From NCBI RefSeq assembly GCF_900176205.1, contig NZ_LT859959.1, positions 2,997,001 to 3,061,000 of the forward strand: a DNA stretch of 64,000 nucleotides. Reading direction: 5' to 3'. The DNA comes from Bradyrhizobium sp. ORS 285 (GTDB lineage: Bacteria > Pseudomonadota > Alphaproteobacteria > Rhizobiales > Xanthobacteraceae). Shown here in pieces: positions 16,769 through 26,124 of this stretch. Below the pieces are notes generated by a model. It did no database searches and was not told the DNA's origin. It saw nothing but the letters and a program-made list of their open reading frames with translations. Made by a program: the position numbers and the translations under genes. The stretch's first letter is position 1. Each line of letters opens with the position of its first letter.

Positions 16769-17224
16769 ATGCTCAAGGGTTTGGATCCGCTGCTCAATGC
16801 CGACGTGCTCTATGCGCTCAGGGCGATGGGGCATGGCGACCGCCTGGTGATCTGCGACACCAACTTTCCGGCGGACGCGATCGCGCGGCAGACCGCGTTC
16901 GGCGAGCTGCTGCGCATTGACAATGTCAGCGCGGCGAGGGCCGTTCAGGCAGTGCTGTCGGTGCTGCCGCTCGACACCTTCGTGGACGATGCCGCCGTGC
17001 GGATGGAGGTCGTTGGCCAGCCGGAGGAGGTGACCGAGGTGCAGCAGGAGGTGCAGGCGGCGATCGATGCGGCCGAAGGCAGGCCGTGGCCGCTGGTCGG
17101 CGTCGAGCGCTACGCGTTCTACGAGATGGCCAAGTCGACCTATTGCGTGATCGCCACCGGCGAGCGCCGCTTCTATGGCTGCTTCATCTTCAGCAAGGGC
17201 GTGATCCCGCCGGAGGTGGCGTGA
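16769..17224 (+). CDS. RbsD/FucU family sugar mutarotase-like protein
   Basis: Protein of 151 aa matching the fucose/ribose mutarotase fold: LNADVLYALRAMGHGDRLVI with the catalytic-type His, the CDTNFPAD loop, and the C-terminal ERYAFYEMAKSTYCVIATGE, then FYGCFIFSKGVI. Such proteins interconvert sugar anomers as decamers. A GGGGAG ribosome site precedes the chosen ATG. No sugar transporter or kinase is adjacent, so the sugar is unknown. Confidence 0.88.
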   Translation: MLKGLDPLLNADVLYALRAMGHGDRLVICDTNFPADAIARQTAFGELLRIDNVSAARAVQAVLSVLPLDTFVDDAAVRMEVVGQPEEVTEVQQEVQAAIDAAEGRPWPLVGVERYAFYEMAKSTYCVIATGERRFYGCFIFSKGVIPPEVA

Positions 17225-17236
17225 GGCCGAGAAGCC

Positions 17237-17806
17237 TCAACGCTCCTCTCGCATGATCTTCTCGAAGCGGAAGAAGTCGCCGTCGTCGGGCATGCCCTCG
17301 AGCGGCGGCCGATGCGGCAGCGGGTTGTGGGCGTTGTAGTATTCGACGATCCGAAAGCCGCATTTGTTGACGTAGAAATGGATGTTGCGCTTCTCGAAAT
17401 AGGGCGTGAACGTCTGCCACACCCTGGTGTCGGGATAGCGCGCCTCGATCGCCCGCCATGCGCGCTGGCCGACGCCGCGGCTATGCTGCCGGACCGAGAT
17501 GTAGAACAGGTCGAGCGAGTTGCGATGCGAGACCGGATCGATGGTCAGGACGACGCCGCCGACGCGGCTCCCATTCAGCAGTAAATGATAGGTCACAGCG
17601 CCTGGCGCGGTGAACGACTGCTCGATATCGTCGCAGGACGGGATCGCCTGCTCGGGCACTGCGCCGATCTCGTCCATCAATGCGACGGAAAAGGCCTCCT
17701 GCAATTCCTGCTTGAAGGCCGGGAGATCCCGCTTGTCCGCGACCTCAAGGGTGACGCTGTCGTGTTCCAAGGCTGTCCTCGCTGCAAGGTACCCCGCACG
17801 ATCCAT
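17237..17806 (-). CDS. GNAT-family N-acetyltransferase
   Basis: Protein of 189 aa. The acetyl-CoA loop is in YISVRQHSRGVGQRAWRAIE (motif A) and the C-terminal YFEKRNIHFYVNKCGFRIVE strand-helix is typical of GNAT enzymes. Its substrate is unknown. It is convergent with the FucU-like gene, with 12 bases between the stops. The long upstream extension of the frame has a composition unlike protein and is excluded. Confidence 0.82.
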   Translation of the reverse strand: MDRAGYLAARTALEHDSVTLEVADKRDLPAFKQELQEAFSVALMDEIGAVPEQAIPSCDDIEQSFTAPGAVTYHLLLNGSRVGGVVLTIDPVSHRNSLDLFYISVRQHSRGVGQRAWRAIEARYPDTRVWQTFTPYFEKRNIHFYVNKCGFRIVEYYNAHNPLPHRPPLEGMPDDGDFFRFEKIMREER

Positions 17807-17885
17807 CGCCGGCGGGCGCGGCGATCTGAACGCGGTGAAGCTTACCGCCGTCTGACACAGCGATGGCAGCGCGGCCGAATGCCAC

Positions 17886-19091
17886 TCACCCCATCGTGGC
17901 CAGCCGCACCGCCAGCGCGCAGGCGCGGTCGTATTCGTCGCGGTTGATCCACTCGTCGATCGTATGCGGCTCGTTCTGTCCGGTGCCGAAGGTGACGGTG
18001 GGGATGCCGTGGCGGACCATCCAGTTGGCGTCGAGGCCGCCATTGCCGGCGCGCAACGCCGGCGTCGCGCCGATGTCGATGACGGCGGCGGTGGCGCGCT
18101 TGACGACGGGCAGGGTCTCCTTGATCTGGAACGGCGGAAACTCCGTCACCGCCTTGAACTTGACGCGGCCGGACTTGCCGTCGCTGTTGGTGACCTGCTT
18201 GGCGGCCTTTTCGAATGCGGCCTTGTAGGCGTTGCTGATCTCGCGGACGAACTTCGCATCGTGGCTGCGGCACTCGCCGACGACATGGACATAGTCGGTG
18301 ACGACGTTGGTGGCGTCGCCCGCCGGGCGGCCCTCGCCGCCGGTGACCGGCCCGACATTGCTGGTGCCAAGCTTCGCGTCCTTGCCCTTGCCTTGCACCA
18401 CCTTGCCGAACCAGCCGCCGGCTTTGACCTCGGCGAGCGCGAAGGCGAGGATCATGGTGGCGCTGATGCCGCGCTCTGGAGCTACGCCGGCATGCGAGGC
18501 GCGGCCGAAGATCTCGACCTCCCATTTGTCGGCGCCCACCGCGGCGATGGTGATGCTGGATGCCGAGCTGCCGTCGAAATTGAACGCCATCTTGGGCGCG
18601 CCGAGCATGTCGAGATCGACGTGGCGCGCGCCGTGGAGCCCGCTTTCCTCGCGCACGCAGAACAACAGCGTGATCGGCGGATGATCGAGCCTCTCGCGGA
18701 TCAGCTCGGCGGCCAGCGTCACCAGGATGCCGCAGCCGCAGCGGTTGTCGCCGCCGAGCGCGGTCTTGGCCTGGTTGACGATTTTGCGGCCCGAGATCTT
18801 CGGCTGCGCGCCGGCGCACAGCGGCACCGTGTCCATGTGGGTCATGAACATCAGTCGCGGCTGGTCTTTCAGGCTGCCGCGGCCGGGCAGGTCGACGATC
18901 AAATTGCCGGTCTCGGTCGGCAGGGCGATGCGCGTGTTCGCGTCATCGAACCGCATCGCCTTCGCCGGCACCCCGGCCTGCTTCAGCGCCGCCATGATCT
19001 CGCGCCCGATCGCCTTCTCCTGTCCGGTGACGCCCTGCACGGCGAGAAAGCGCATCAGGCGATCGGTGGCGGCGGCGGTGTCGACGGACAT
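17886..19091 (-). CDS. M20-family metallopeptidase, PepT-like
   Basis: Cytoplasmic zinc peptidase of 401 aa. Metal-ligand motifs are THMDTVP (H85, D87), GGDNRCGCG (D115), REESGLHG (E148/E149) and a C-terminal His in NEPHTIDEWI. The lid domain contains GRASHAGVAPERGISA. The arrangement matches tripeptidase T and related aminopeptidases. The start is set at MSVDTAAA because residues encoded further upstream look spurious. It is not in an evident operon. Confidence 0.85.
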   Translation of the reverse strand: MSVDTAAATDRLMRFLAVQGVTGQEKAIGREIMAALKQAGVPAKAMRFDDANTRIALPTETGNLIVDLPGRGSLKDQPRLMFMTHMDTVPLCAGAQPKISGRKIVNQAKTALGGDNRCGCGILVTLAAELIRERLDHPPITLLFCVREESGLHGARHVDLDMLGAPKMAFNFDGSSASSITIAAVGADKWEVEIFGRASHAGVAPERGISATMILAFALAEVKAGGWFGKVVQGKGKDAKLGTSNVGPVTGGEGRPAGDATNVVTDYVHVVGECRSHDAKFVREISNAYKAAFEKAAKQVTNSDGKSGRVKFKAVTEFPPFQIKETLPVVKRATAAVIDIGATPALRAGNGGLDANWMVRHGIPTVTFGTGQNEPHTIDEWINRDEYDRACALAVRLATMG

Positions 19092-19369
19092 GGAGCGAAT
19101 CCCGTGTTTGAACGATGCCCGACCATCCCGTCCGGCGTCGCATCGCGCAAGGGGCTGCTTGCCCCCGACGCGAGGCGCGTCGACAGGAGCATTGTTTCGA
19201 GAACCTGAACACCGCATTTGGTCCCGGCGCCATTATCAACCGGGCCGCGAGCCGCCACATCGGCACCACGAGCATGAAGGTCACGAGACACCCGTCGAGG
19301 ACGGCAACGCAGGCGATGCCGTCGTGGGAGCGAGCGGTGGTCGGACAGCAAGGATCGGGCGGAACCCGG

Positions 19370-20164
19370 ATGGTCATTCTGCACAAGGAGCACTCGCCTG
19401 AGGATGCGCGAGCGACAGCGCCTGCGTCTGCGGGCCGTGCGCTGCGGCCGCTCGCCGGGCTCGGCCTGATCGTGGGTATGCTCGTCGCGCTGTGGTGGAT
19501 GGTCGACTACGTGACCGTCGGCCAATATCTCGTCCACACCGACGACGCCTATGTCGGGGGGAACGAAGTCCCGGTCAGGTCAGCCGTGCCCGGCCGGGTC
19601 AGAGAGCTGCTCGTGACCGACCATCAGGAGATCGCCCTCGGACAGCTTCTTGCGCGCATCGAGCCCCGCGACGCGGACACAGCGACGGTGGCGCTGAACG
19701 ACGTCGTCGCTCCCGTCGCCGGCGTGGTGACGATGGGCGGTCTCCATGTCGGCGACGCCGTCACGTCAGACCGGTCGATGATGGCGGTGGTCGCGCCGGG
19801 CGAGCCCCACATCACCGCTGTCCTCGCTGTCTCCGAGATCACCTATGTCGCGATCGGACAGGCGGTTACGATCGAGGTGCCGGACCTGCCGTCCGTCCGG
19901 CTCTATGGACATGTGGCAGATGCCGAATGGATCGGTGAAGCGACGGGCTCGCCAAACGGTGAAGACCGGGTCGCACTGAAGATCCGCCTGCTGAAGGCTG
20001 TCCTTCCCGCCGGATTGAAGCCGGGCATGGCCGTCGGCGCGACCATTCTCACCGGCCTGACCGGGACAGAGCGGATGGTCTCGCAGATCCTGCAGGACAA
20101 GGCGCAGGGGAGCTGCCGCTGCGGGCAGGACCTCCAGCATGCGTCGGTGCGGCGGCGCATCTGA
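19370..20164 (+). CDS. HlyD/EmrA-like membrane-fusion protein lacking the hairpin
   Basis: Membrane-anchored periplasmic adaptor of 264 aa. One N-terminal span (LAGLGLIVGMLVALWWMVDY) is followed by the HlyD signature DDAYVGGNEVPVRSAVPGRV. The two lipoyl half-motifs are joined by only about 13 residues (EPRDADTATVALNDVVAPVA), so the alpha-helical hairpin that normally reaches the outer-membrane channel is absent. A beta-barrel domain follows. No efflux permease gene is adjacent, so it is an orphan. An upstream ATG at 19,274 is an alternative start. Confidence 0.7.
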   Translation: MVILHKEHSPEDARATAPASAGRALRPLAGLGLIVGMLVALWWMVDYVTVGQYLVHTDDAYVGGNEVPVRSAVPGRVRELLVTDHQEIALGQLLARIEPRDADTATVALNDVVAPVAGVVTMGGLHVGDAVTSDRSMMAVVAPGEPHITAVLAVSEITYVAIGQAVTIEVPDLPSVRLYGHVADAEWIGEATGSPNGEDRVALKIRLLKAVLPAGLKPGMAVGATILTGLTGTERMVSQILQDKAQGSCRCGQDLQHASVRRRI

Positions 20165-20214
20165 TCAGAGCCATCTCCGCGCGACGCGCTATCCCTCTCT
20201 GCGCTGCCTGTTAC

Positions 20215-20377
20215 TGCGCCCTCTCCCCTTGCGGGAGAGGGCATGTACGGCCGATCCCCAGGTGCGGTTGGGTGAGGGGTCTCTATCCTCAGGCGACGTT
20301 CTCGGAGAGAAACCCCTCACCCAACCGAGCACGTTGATAGTTCGGAGATGCCCTCTCCCACAAGGGGAGAGGGCGCA
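20215..20377. repeat. Palindromic intergenic repeat (GGGAGAGGGC family)
   Basis: An outer inverted repeat (CCCTCTCCCCTTGCGGGAGA at 20,219 onward against 20,350-20,377) encloses a second one (GGTTGGGTGAGGGGT pairing with ACCCCTCACCCAACC). Related blocks lie at 37,611-37,782, 38,812-38,945 and 59,904-60,230. It occupies most of the 312-base gap after the membrane-fusion gene, which holds nothing else I can support. Confidence 0.8.
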
Positions 20378-20476
20378 ATCACGACGATCGTGGTTCGGGT
20401 TCTTGACGTCGGCTATTCCAGTATGGATGCGCCGAACGACATCATCGTTCGTCGTCGAGTCGGGCGCGCTGTCTGT

Positions 20477-20779
20477 TCAATGGTTCAGCGCCTGCACGCC
20501 GTCGTGCACCTGATAGACCACCTTGCCTTCGCGCCAGGCGAACGGCGCGTCCGGGTCGCGGCAACTGATGGCGGATTCCGGAATGAGCTTGTCGCACAGC
20601 ATGACGATGATCGACTCCAGCGGAGCCGACGTGTCGTTCTCCTCGGTCATGCGGTCGATCGAGATTTCGTCGCCTTCGACGCCGTCGTCGATGTGGACGA
20701 TGAAGATCTCCTCATGGCCATGGATGCCATGCGCCGTGACCCGAAACACTTCCCCCTTGTATTCGAATTCCCGAACCAT
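20477..20779 (-). CDS. Hypothetical acidic cytoplasmic protein
   Basis: Protein of 100 aa, family not recognised. It is acidic with alternating strands (EYKGEVFRVTAHGIHGHEEI, then DDGVEGDEISIDRMTEEN) and ends in WREGKVVYQVHDGVQALNH. There is no signal peptide or span. The chosen ATG has GAGGG eight to nine bases upstream, whereas the longer frame has a composition unlike protein. Confidence 0.6.
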   Translation of the reverse strand: MVREFEYKGEVFRVTAHGIHGHEEIFIVHIDDGVEGDEISIDRMTEENDTSAPLESIIVMLCDKLIPESAISCRDPDAPFAWREGKVVYQVHDGVQALNH

Positions 20780-20947
20780 CGTGTCCGCCCTCTGAGTTTG
20801 TTGATTGCCGCAAGCGGGTGCGGAAACTAGGAGCGCGACGGCCGAGGGGCAAGAAAAATGGGTGTCGGGAATCCGACAAAATGCATCGCGACTGCGATGC
20901 ATCGGCGCACGACGGCCTGACGAGCAATCCTCCGCATGCTCTGATGG

Positions 20948-20977
20948 ATCAACTGCCCGTCGTGCCAGCCTGTCGCG
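20948..20977 (+). repeat. Short dispersed repeat, copy 2
   Basis: Same orientation as the copy at 8134-8163, with two differences in 30 bases. Beyond the match it continues into GCGCTGCGCCTCTTCTTTGA, a stretch not shared with copy 1. It lies between two minus-strand genes. Confidence 0.7.
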
Positions 20978-21025
20978 AACTCATCACTTGCGCTGCGCCT
21001 CTTCTTTGAAAGAGAGACCCATCGT

Positions 21026-21712
21026 TCAGCGCCGTGTCGCATCCGCGCGCAGCCAGCGCCGTTGCAGGAAGCCGCTCGCCGCGAGCACCGCGACATGGCC
21101 CAGCGGCAGCTCGACGAGATGATCGCCGACGATGCGGCGCCTGGCACGATCGAGCAGCGCCTGACCGCGGGCGCGCGGCACCATCCGGTCGAAGCGGCCG
21201 ACGACGAGGCGGCTGTCGGGCGCGACGCGGTCGATCCAGTGGATCGGGTTGTAGCGGTGAAGCGCTGCGGCGAAATCGTCACGCCGAAAGCCGCGCCGCT
21301 CGGCCTCGCGGCGGATGCCACGCGCGGCCGGGCTCGACCAGATCATCAGTTCGCCGCGATCGGCCGAGGCGAAGCTCCAGACGGGTCGACCGAGCCGGCC
21401 GGCCATCAAGGTGGCCGGCACGCTGCCGAGGCTGAAGCCGACCAGCCGCGAGGGCGGGCCATTGCGCGCGGCGAGCCGGATCACGTCGCCTTCGATGGCT
21501 GCGATGCAGCCCGCGCACACCTCGGGATCGGGGCTGACCATCGCATCCGGCAGCCGGTAGCAGGCCTGCCAATCATGTCCGCCGACGAGGCCAAGCCAGC
21601 GCGCGGTGGTGAAGCCCATGCCCCAGGGCAGGAAGTAGATCGCGCCGCGCGAGTTGAGGCCGTCGATGCGTCGGGGGCGGATCTCGTCGGCGGGAAGCGG
21701 AGTGCAGGGCAT
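21026..21712 (-). CDS. Alpha/beta-hydrolase-fold protein
   Basis: Protein of 228 aa. The nucleophile elbow is VGFSLGS (S94), a possible acid is in VVGRFDRMVP and a His is in LGHVAVLA near the end, giving a plausible Ser-Asp-His triad. IYFLPWGMGF near residue 26 resembles an oxyanion-loop strand. The substrate is unknown. An in-frame ATG ten codons earlier is possible. It is divergent from the acyl-CoA carboxylase gene. Confidence 0.65.
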   Translation of the reverse strand: MPCTPLPADEIRPRRIDGLNSRGAIYFLPWGMGFTTARWLGLVGGHDWQACYRLPDAMVSPDPEVCAGCIAAIEGDVIRLAARNGPPSRLVGFSLGSVPATLMAGRLGRPVWSFASADRGELMIWSSPAARGIRREAERRGFRRDDFAAALHRYNPIHWIDRVAPDSRLVVGRFDRMVPRARGQALLDRARRRIVGDHLVELPLGHVAVLAASGFLQRRWLRADATRR

Positions 21713-21935
21713 TTGTCGCGACTCGGGATTTCGGATGGGCAAAGAGGGCGAACCGGCAGCCCGGACGGCCGTTCCTAACCGCCGCCTGGACCCCGCCGGC
21801 CGGCCATGACCCTGATTCCGCGATTAATTCCGAGCTGTGGGACGCCGCCTCGTTGGGCCGAAAGCGGCTTTTCGGTTCCGAAACAGCCGTGTTAGAAGGC
21901 CGCCAACAGTCACGACATGGAACGGGCGGACGCGC

Positions 21936-23468
21936 ATGAAGGACATCCTGGACACCCTCGAGGAGCGGCGTAAAGGCGCCAAGCTCGGCGGCGGCGAGAA
22001 GCGCATCGAGGCGCAGCATGCCCGCGGCAAGCTGACCGCCCGCGAGCGCATCGAGCTGCTGCTGGACAAGGGCTCGTTCGAGGAGTTCGACATGTTCGTC
22101 GAGCACCGCTCGACCGAATTCGGAATGGAAAAGAACAAGATCCCCGGCGACGGCGTCGTCACCGGCTGGGGCACCGTCAATGGCCGCAAGACCTTCGTCT
22201 TCGCGAAGGACTTCACCGTGTTCGGCGGCTCGCTGTCCGAGACCCACGCGCTGAAGATCACCAAGCTGCAGGATATGGCGATGAAGGCGCGCGCGCCGAT
22301 CATCGGGCTCTATGATGCCGGCGGCGCCCGCATCCAGGAGGGCGTCGCGGCGCTGGCGGGCTACTCCTACGTGTTCCGCCGCAACGTGCTGGCCTCCGGC
22401 GTGATCCCGCAGATCTCCGTCATCATGGGCCCGTGCGCCGGCGGCGACGTCTATTCGCCGGCCATGACCGACTTCATCTTCATGGTGAAGAACACCAGCT
22501 ACATGTTCGTGACCGGCCCTGATGTCGTGAAGACCGTCACCAACGAGGTGGTCACGGCGGAAGAGCTCGGCGGCGCCTCGGTGCATGCGACGCGCTCCTC
22601 GATCGCCGACGGCGCTTTCGACAATGACGTCGAGACGCTGTTGCAGATGCGCCGGCTGATCGACTTCCTGCCGTCGAACAATTCGGACGGCGTGCCGGAA
22701 TGGCCGAGCTTCGACGACATCGAGCGCGTCGACATGTCGCTCGACACGTTGATCCCCGACAATCCGAACAAGCCCTACGACATGAAGGAGCTGATCCTGA
22801 AGGTCGTGGACGAGGGCGACTTCTTCGAGATCGCCGACCTCTTTGCCAAGAACATCGTCACCGGCTTCGGCCGCATTGCGGGGCGCACCGTCGGCTTCGT
22901 CGCCAACCAGCCGATGGTGCTGGCCGGCGTGCTCGACAGCGATGCCTCGCGGAAAGCTGCGCGCTTCGTCCGCTTCTGCGACGCCTTCAACATTCCGATC
23001 GTCACCTTCGTCGACGTGCCGGGCTTCCTGCCGGGCACCGCGCAGGAATATGGCGGCCTGATCAAGCACGGCGCGAAGCTGCTGTTTGCATATTCGCAGT
23101 GCACGGTGCCGCTCGTCACCGTCATCACCCGCAAGGCCTATGGCGGCGCCTTCGACGTCATGGCCTCGAAGGAGATCGGCGCCGACATGAACTACGCCTG
23201 GCCGACGGCGCAGATCGCGGTCATGGGCGCCAAGGGCGCGGTCGAGATCATCTTCCGTGCCGACATGGCCGACCCGGAGAAGATCGCCGCCCGCACCAAG
23301 GAGTACGAGGACCGCTTCCTGTCGCCGTTCATCGCCGCCGAGCGCGGCTATATCGACGACGTCATCATGCCGCACTCCACCCGCCGCCGCATTGCGCGGG
23401 CGCTCGCCATGCTCCGCGACAAGAAGATGGAGATGCCGGCGAAGAAGCACGACAATCTGCCGCTCTAA
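21936..23468 (+). CDS. pccB: Acyl-CoA (propionyl-CoA) carboxylase beta subunit, carboxyltransferase
   Basis: Biotin-dependent carboxyltransferase subunit of 510 aa, the usual length. Both crotonase-like halves are complete: [40 protein letters not shown] and [20 protein letters not shown] in the first; [20 protein letters not shown] and [14 protein letters not shown] in the second, with [10 protein letters not shown] late. It transfers CO2 from carboxybiotin to propionyl-CoA or a similar acyl-CoA. No biotin-carboxylase alpha subunit lies beside it, so the partner must be encoded elsewhere. Confidence 0.92.
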   Translation: MKDILDTLEERRKGAKLGGGEKRIEAQHARGKLTARERIELLLDKGSFEEFDMFVEHRSTEFGMEKNKIPGDGVVTGWGTVNGRKTFVFAKDFTVFGGSLSETHALKITKLQDMAMKARAPIIGLYDAGGARIQEGVAALAGYSYVFRRNVLASGVIPQISVIMGPCAGGDVYSPAMTDFIFMVKNTSYMFVTGPDVVKTVTNEVVTAEELGGASVHATRSSIADGAFDNDVETLLQMRRLIDFLPSNNSDGVPEWPSFDDIERVDMSLDTLIPDNPNKPYDMKELILKVVDEGDFFEIADLFAKNIVTGFGRIAGRTVGFVANQPMVLAGVLDSDASRKAARFVRFCDAFNIPIVTFVDVPGFLPGTAQEYGGLIKHGAKLLFAYSQCTVPLVTVITRKAYGGAFDVMASKEIGADMNYAWPTAQIAVMGAKGAVEIIFRADMADPEKIAARTKEYEDRFLSPFIAAERGYIDDVIMPHSTRRRIARALAMLRDKKMEMPAKKHDNLPL

Positions 23469-23526
23469 GGCATCCATGAGATGTCGTTAGTGGGGGCAAG
23501 GAAGTCATTGAGAGCCTAAGGCGTGG

Positions 23527-23703
23527 CCCTGGATTGCTTCCGCCTTCGCTCTGCGAGCTACGGCGGACAAGTCGCTGCGCTCGCAGTGACGGAGAATGTG
23601 GCGCTTGCTGAGAACACCCCTGGCGCCCAACTGCATCGGAGTGCCGCAAGCGCACCACCTCCACCGTCATTGCGAGGAGCGTAGCGACGAAGCAATCCAG
23701 GGG
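23527..23703. repeat. Intergenic repeat pair, GAAGCAATCCAGGG family
   Basis: CCCTGGATTGCTTC at 23,527 and CGTCATTGCGAGGAGCGTAG ending AATCCAGGG at 23,665-23,703 face each other as an imperfect inverted pair. The same family recurs at 35,088-35,169. It fills the middle of the 413-base gap after the carboxylase gene; I see no gene there. Confidence 0.75.
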
Positions 23704-23881
23704 CATCACGCGCAGCTCTGCATTGCAGCTCGCGGCCATTGCGGCAATCTGGCGCCTCACGCGGCCCTGGCGTTAAGCCTATGTCTTAACTAACCTTTAA
23801 CGATGGGTTTGCGGGAACTGGGCCGCTGGCTTAGCTTTGATGGTCAAGGCAGGCACGTGAGTAGAGTAGAGGTCGCGTATC

Positions 23882-24334
23882 ATGGCTGATAGAACATCGG
23901 CGTTTCGTTTCGGAGCTTGGGTTGCCTGCGCAGGCGCCGCCGCTCTGATGCTCTCGTCGCAGGCCGCCTCGGCCGGCTCAGGCGCTGCGGTGGCGGCGCC
24001 GATCGCCGCTGCGCCCGCCGCCCCGAGCCACGTCGCGCCGCCGGTGACCATCGTCCGTCCGCACCACCGCTTTCATCGGTCCTATCTGCCGGCTGCCGGC
24101 GCTTTTGCGTATGGTGGTACCGGCGAGCCGGTGATTCAGCAGATCCCAGAGCACACATCGGCCGACGTGCGTTACACCTATACCTACGACGTGCCGTGGG
24201 ACTGGGCGCACCGCTACCCGCCGAACGTCGTGCCGTCCGACCGGCCCTATGTGTCGAACTGCCCGATGCAGACCGTGACGGTGCCGGGGCGCCGCGGCGG
24301 CGATCACAGCGTGACGATCACGCGCTGCTACTGA
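23882..24334 (+). CDS. Exported hypothetical protein, Pro/Tyr-rich
   Basis: Protein of 150 aa with a signal peptide (VACAGAAALMLSSQAASA), an Ala/Pro-rich linker, and a mature domain with aromatic pairs (DVRYTYTYDVPWDWAHRYPP). Two Cys (in VSNCPMQTV and at the C-terminal TRCY) could form a disulfide. The family is not recognised. The ribosome site is weak. Confidence 0.6.
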   Translation: MADRTSAFRFGAWVACAGAAALMLSSQAASAGSGAAVAAPIAAAPAAPSHVAPPVTIVRPHHRFHRSYLPAAGAFAYGGTGEPVIQQIPEHTSADVRYTYTYDVPWDWAHRYPPNVVPSDRPYVSNCPMQTVTVPGRRGGDHSVTITRCY

Positions 24335-24458
24335 GAGACCGGAATTCTACGGGAAAGCCAGATCAGCACGGCTTGCGCCATGTCAACGCGACAGCTGGTG
24401 CAATCAATTAGCTGAAAGAGATACCGACCGGCTTCGCTCGCGCGAGGTCGCGAGGGGA

Positions 24459-24491
24459 CGAGGCCCGGACTCCTAGGCACTCCGGGCCTCG
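24459..24491. terminator. Hairpin terminator
   Basis: CGAGGCCCGGA and TCCGGGCCTCG form a perfect 11-bp stem with an 11-base loop, followed on the plus strand by TATTAAATTT. It separates the exported-protein gene from the hydrolase gene and probably ends transcription of the former. Confidence 0.65.
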
Positions 24492-24543
24492 TATTAAATT
24501 TGCTAGTCTTGTCGCGAGCCGAGTCGGCTGGCGGGAGGCTTCG

Positions 24544-25257
24544 ATGAGCAGAACGGACGCGTGTCGGACGGTCCTGCGGATCGGACTGGTAGTGATGCTG
24601 GCGGCTGCTTTGGCCGGTGCAGCCTCCGCCGATGAGACCGTCACGGTCGGCGGCTCGCGCGTGGCGCTGATCAAGCCGGCTTCGGTGCGGGCTAGCGTCA
24701 TCCTGCTGCCCGGCGGCGATGGCGCCATCAATGTCGGCGAGCGCGGCGACATTCATGGCCTGCTTGGCAACCAGCTGGTGCGCACCCGCAATGCCTATGC
24801 CGCGCGCGGCCTCGCGGTGATGGTCGCCGACACCAGCACCGACCTGAAGGCCGCAATCGACTACATGGCGGCCATCAAACGCCCCGTCACGGTGATCGGC
24901 ACCAGCCGCGGCACGATCCGCGCGGCAGAGGGAATTGCGCGCGGCGCCCGCCCGGACGCGCTGGTCCTGACCTCCGGCTTTCTCAGCCCAGAGTCTGGGA
25001 GCTCATCGAACGTGATGTCGATCCTCGGCTCGCCGTCGGCGCTGCCGCGGACACTGGTCATTCATCACACCAGCGACGCCTGCAAGTTCACGCTGCCGGC
25101 CGGCGTGGATCCCTTCATCAAATGGTCCGGCGGGCGCGCCCGCGTGAAGTGGCTGTCCGGCGGCGCGGAGGAGGGCGATCCCTGCCAGGCCCGCGGCCAT
25201 CATGGCTTCAACGGTCTGGATGGGCAGGTGGTGTCGCTCGCGGCGGGATTTCGCTGA
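24544..25257 (+). CDS. Exported alpha/beta hydrolase
   Basis: Protein of 237 aa with a signal peptide (IGLVVMLAAALAGAASA). The nucleophile elbow GTSRG centres on S121, with a probable Asp in HHTSDACKF and His in RGHHGFNG, completing a triad. SVILLPGGDGAINVG resembles the oxyanion-loop strand. Function is probably a periplasmic esterase or related hydrolase. GGGAGG precedes the ATG. A small barrel-protein gene follows after 55 bases and may be co-transcribed. Confidence 0.68.
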   Translation: MSRTDACRTVLRIGLVVMLAAALAGAASADETVTVGGSRVALIKPASVRASVILLPGGDGAINVGERGDIHGLLGNQLVRTRNAYAARGLAVMVADTSTDLKAAIDYMAAIKRPVTVIGTSRGTIRAAEGIARGARPDALVLTSGFLSPESGSSSNVMSILGSPSALPRTLVIHHTSDACKFTLPAGVDPFIKWSGGRARVKWLSGGAEEGDPCQARGHHGFNGLDGQVVSLAAGFR

Positions 25258-25312
25258 ACGCCTGATTGCGGCCAGGCTTCCGCGACAAGACCAACAACAA
25301 CCGGAGGAACCG

Positions 25313-25627
25313 ATGCCATCAGCCATCTTCGTCGTGCGCGCGACCGTGCCCGATCCAGTCAAGCGCGATGCGTTCGATCGCTGGTATCGCGACGTGCATC
25401 TGCCTGATGCGATCAAGAGCTTTGGCGTTCGCAAGGCGTGGCGTGTGTGGAGCCTCGTCGACCCCGCAGTGCATCAGGCGATGTATCAGTTCGACGACGT
25501 CGCCGCGATGGAGCGCGCTGTTGGTGGCGACGAGATGAAGCGGCTGATCGTCGACTTCAACCGCGACTGGCCCGACGTGACGCGTACGCGCGAGAGCTTC
25601 ACGCTGGCGCAGATCGTCGAGGAATGA
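25313..25627 (+). CDS. Small dimeric alpha/beta-barrel (EthD/DUF4286-like) protein
   Basis: Protein of 104 aa. The pattern FDRWYRDVHLPDAIKSFG followed by a strand (KAWRVWS), MYQFDDVAAMERAV and a C-terminal strand is typical of ferredoxin-like dimeric barrels of the EthD group, which act as small oxygenases or binding proteins. A strong CGGAGGAA site sets the start. It has no catalytic residues that I can assign. Confidence 0.65.
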   Translation: MPSAIFVVRATVPDPVKRDAFDRWYRDVHLPDAIKSFGVRKAWRVWSLVDPAVHQAMYQFDDVAAMERAVGGDEMKRLIVDFNRDWPDVTRTRESFTLAQIVEE

Positions 25628-25764
25628 ACAAAGCCATGCGCGATCGTGGCGAAAGCTCGGCGGCGACGTCTTTGCGCTTCTCGTGATGAGCGGGGCAGTT
25701 CAGCTCACGTTCAGGTGATCGTCGCGATACTCCATGCTCTGCTTGCTGATCATGGAGGCGCTCG

Positions 25765-26124
25765 ATGGAACGACGATACTTCCTCAAGCTGGCATTGGGC
25801 CTGGGATGCGCGGCCGCCGGCGGCTTGGCGCTCCGCACGACGGAGTCGGTCGCCGCGCCGCTTGCGCCGGCGCCGCTGAACGAGGCGATCCCCTCGCCAT
25901 CAAATGACACGGCGGAGCGCGCGGTCGGCTCGCAGGACGAGGCGGATCGCCTGACGTCAGAGCAGGTGCGTTGGGGGCATCATGGCCATCACGGACATCA
26001 TCATGGCCACGGGCATCATTGGGGCTGGCGCCGGCGTCATTGGGGGTGGCGTCGCCGGCATTGGGGCTGGCGTCATCACCATCGGCACTGGCGCCGCCGC
26101 TGGCACCGTCGGCATTATTGGTGA
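25765..26124 (+). CDS. Tat-exported His/Trp/Arg-repeat protein
   Basis: Protein of 119 aa starting with a twin-arginine signal (MERRYFLKLALGLG) and an Ala-rich cleavage region. After an acidic linker comes a His run (HHGHHGHHHGHGHH) and then three 7-residue units HWGWRRR with a degenerate fourth, encoded by 21-bp tandem repeats from 26,017. The extreme C-terminus stays Arg/His/Trp-rich. This composition suggests metal or polyanion binding in the periplasm. Tat export implies folding or metal loading before export. The family is not recognised. Confidence 0.65.
   Translation: MERRYFLKLALGLGCAAAGGLALRTTESVAAPLAPAPLNEAIPSPSNDTAERAVGSQDEADRLTSEQVRWGHHGHHGHHHGHGHHWGWRRRHWGWRRRHWGWRHHHRHWRRRWHRRHYW
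26017..26100 (+). repeat. 21-bp tandem repeat inside the His/Trp/Arg protein gene
   Basis: Units starting CATTGGGGCTGGCG at 26,017, 26,038 and 26,059, with a diverged fourth at 26,080, encode the HWGWRRR heptads. Third-position differences between units show they have been kept at protein level. Confidence 0.8.

Noticed and set aside
21573..23477. 634-codon minus-strand frame opposite the acyl-CoA carboxylase gene
   Set aside because: Antisense shadow of pccB; composition rich in Arg, Asp and His typical of reverse-frame translation.
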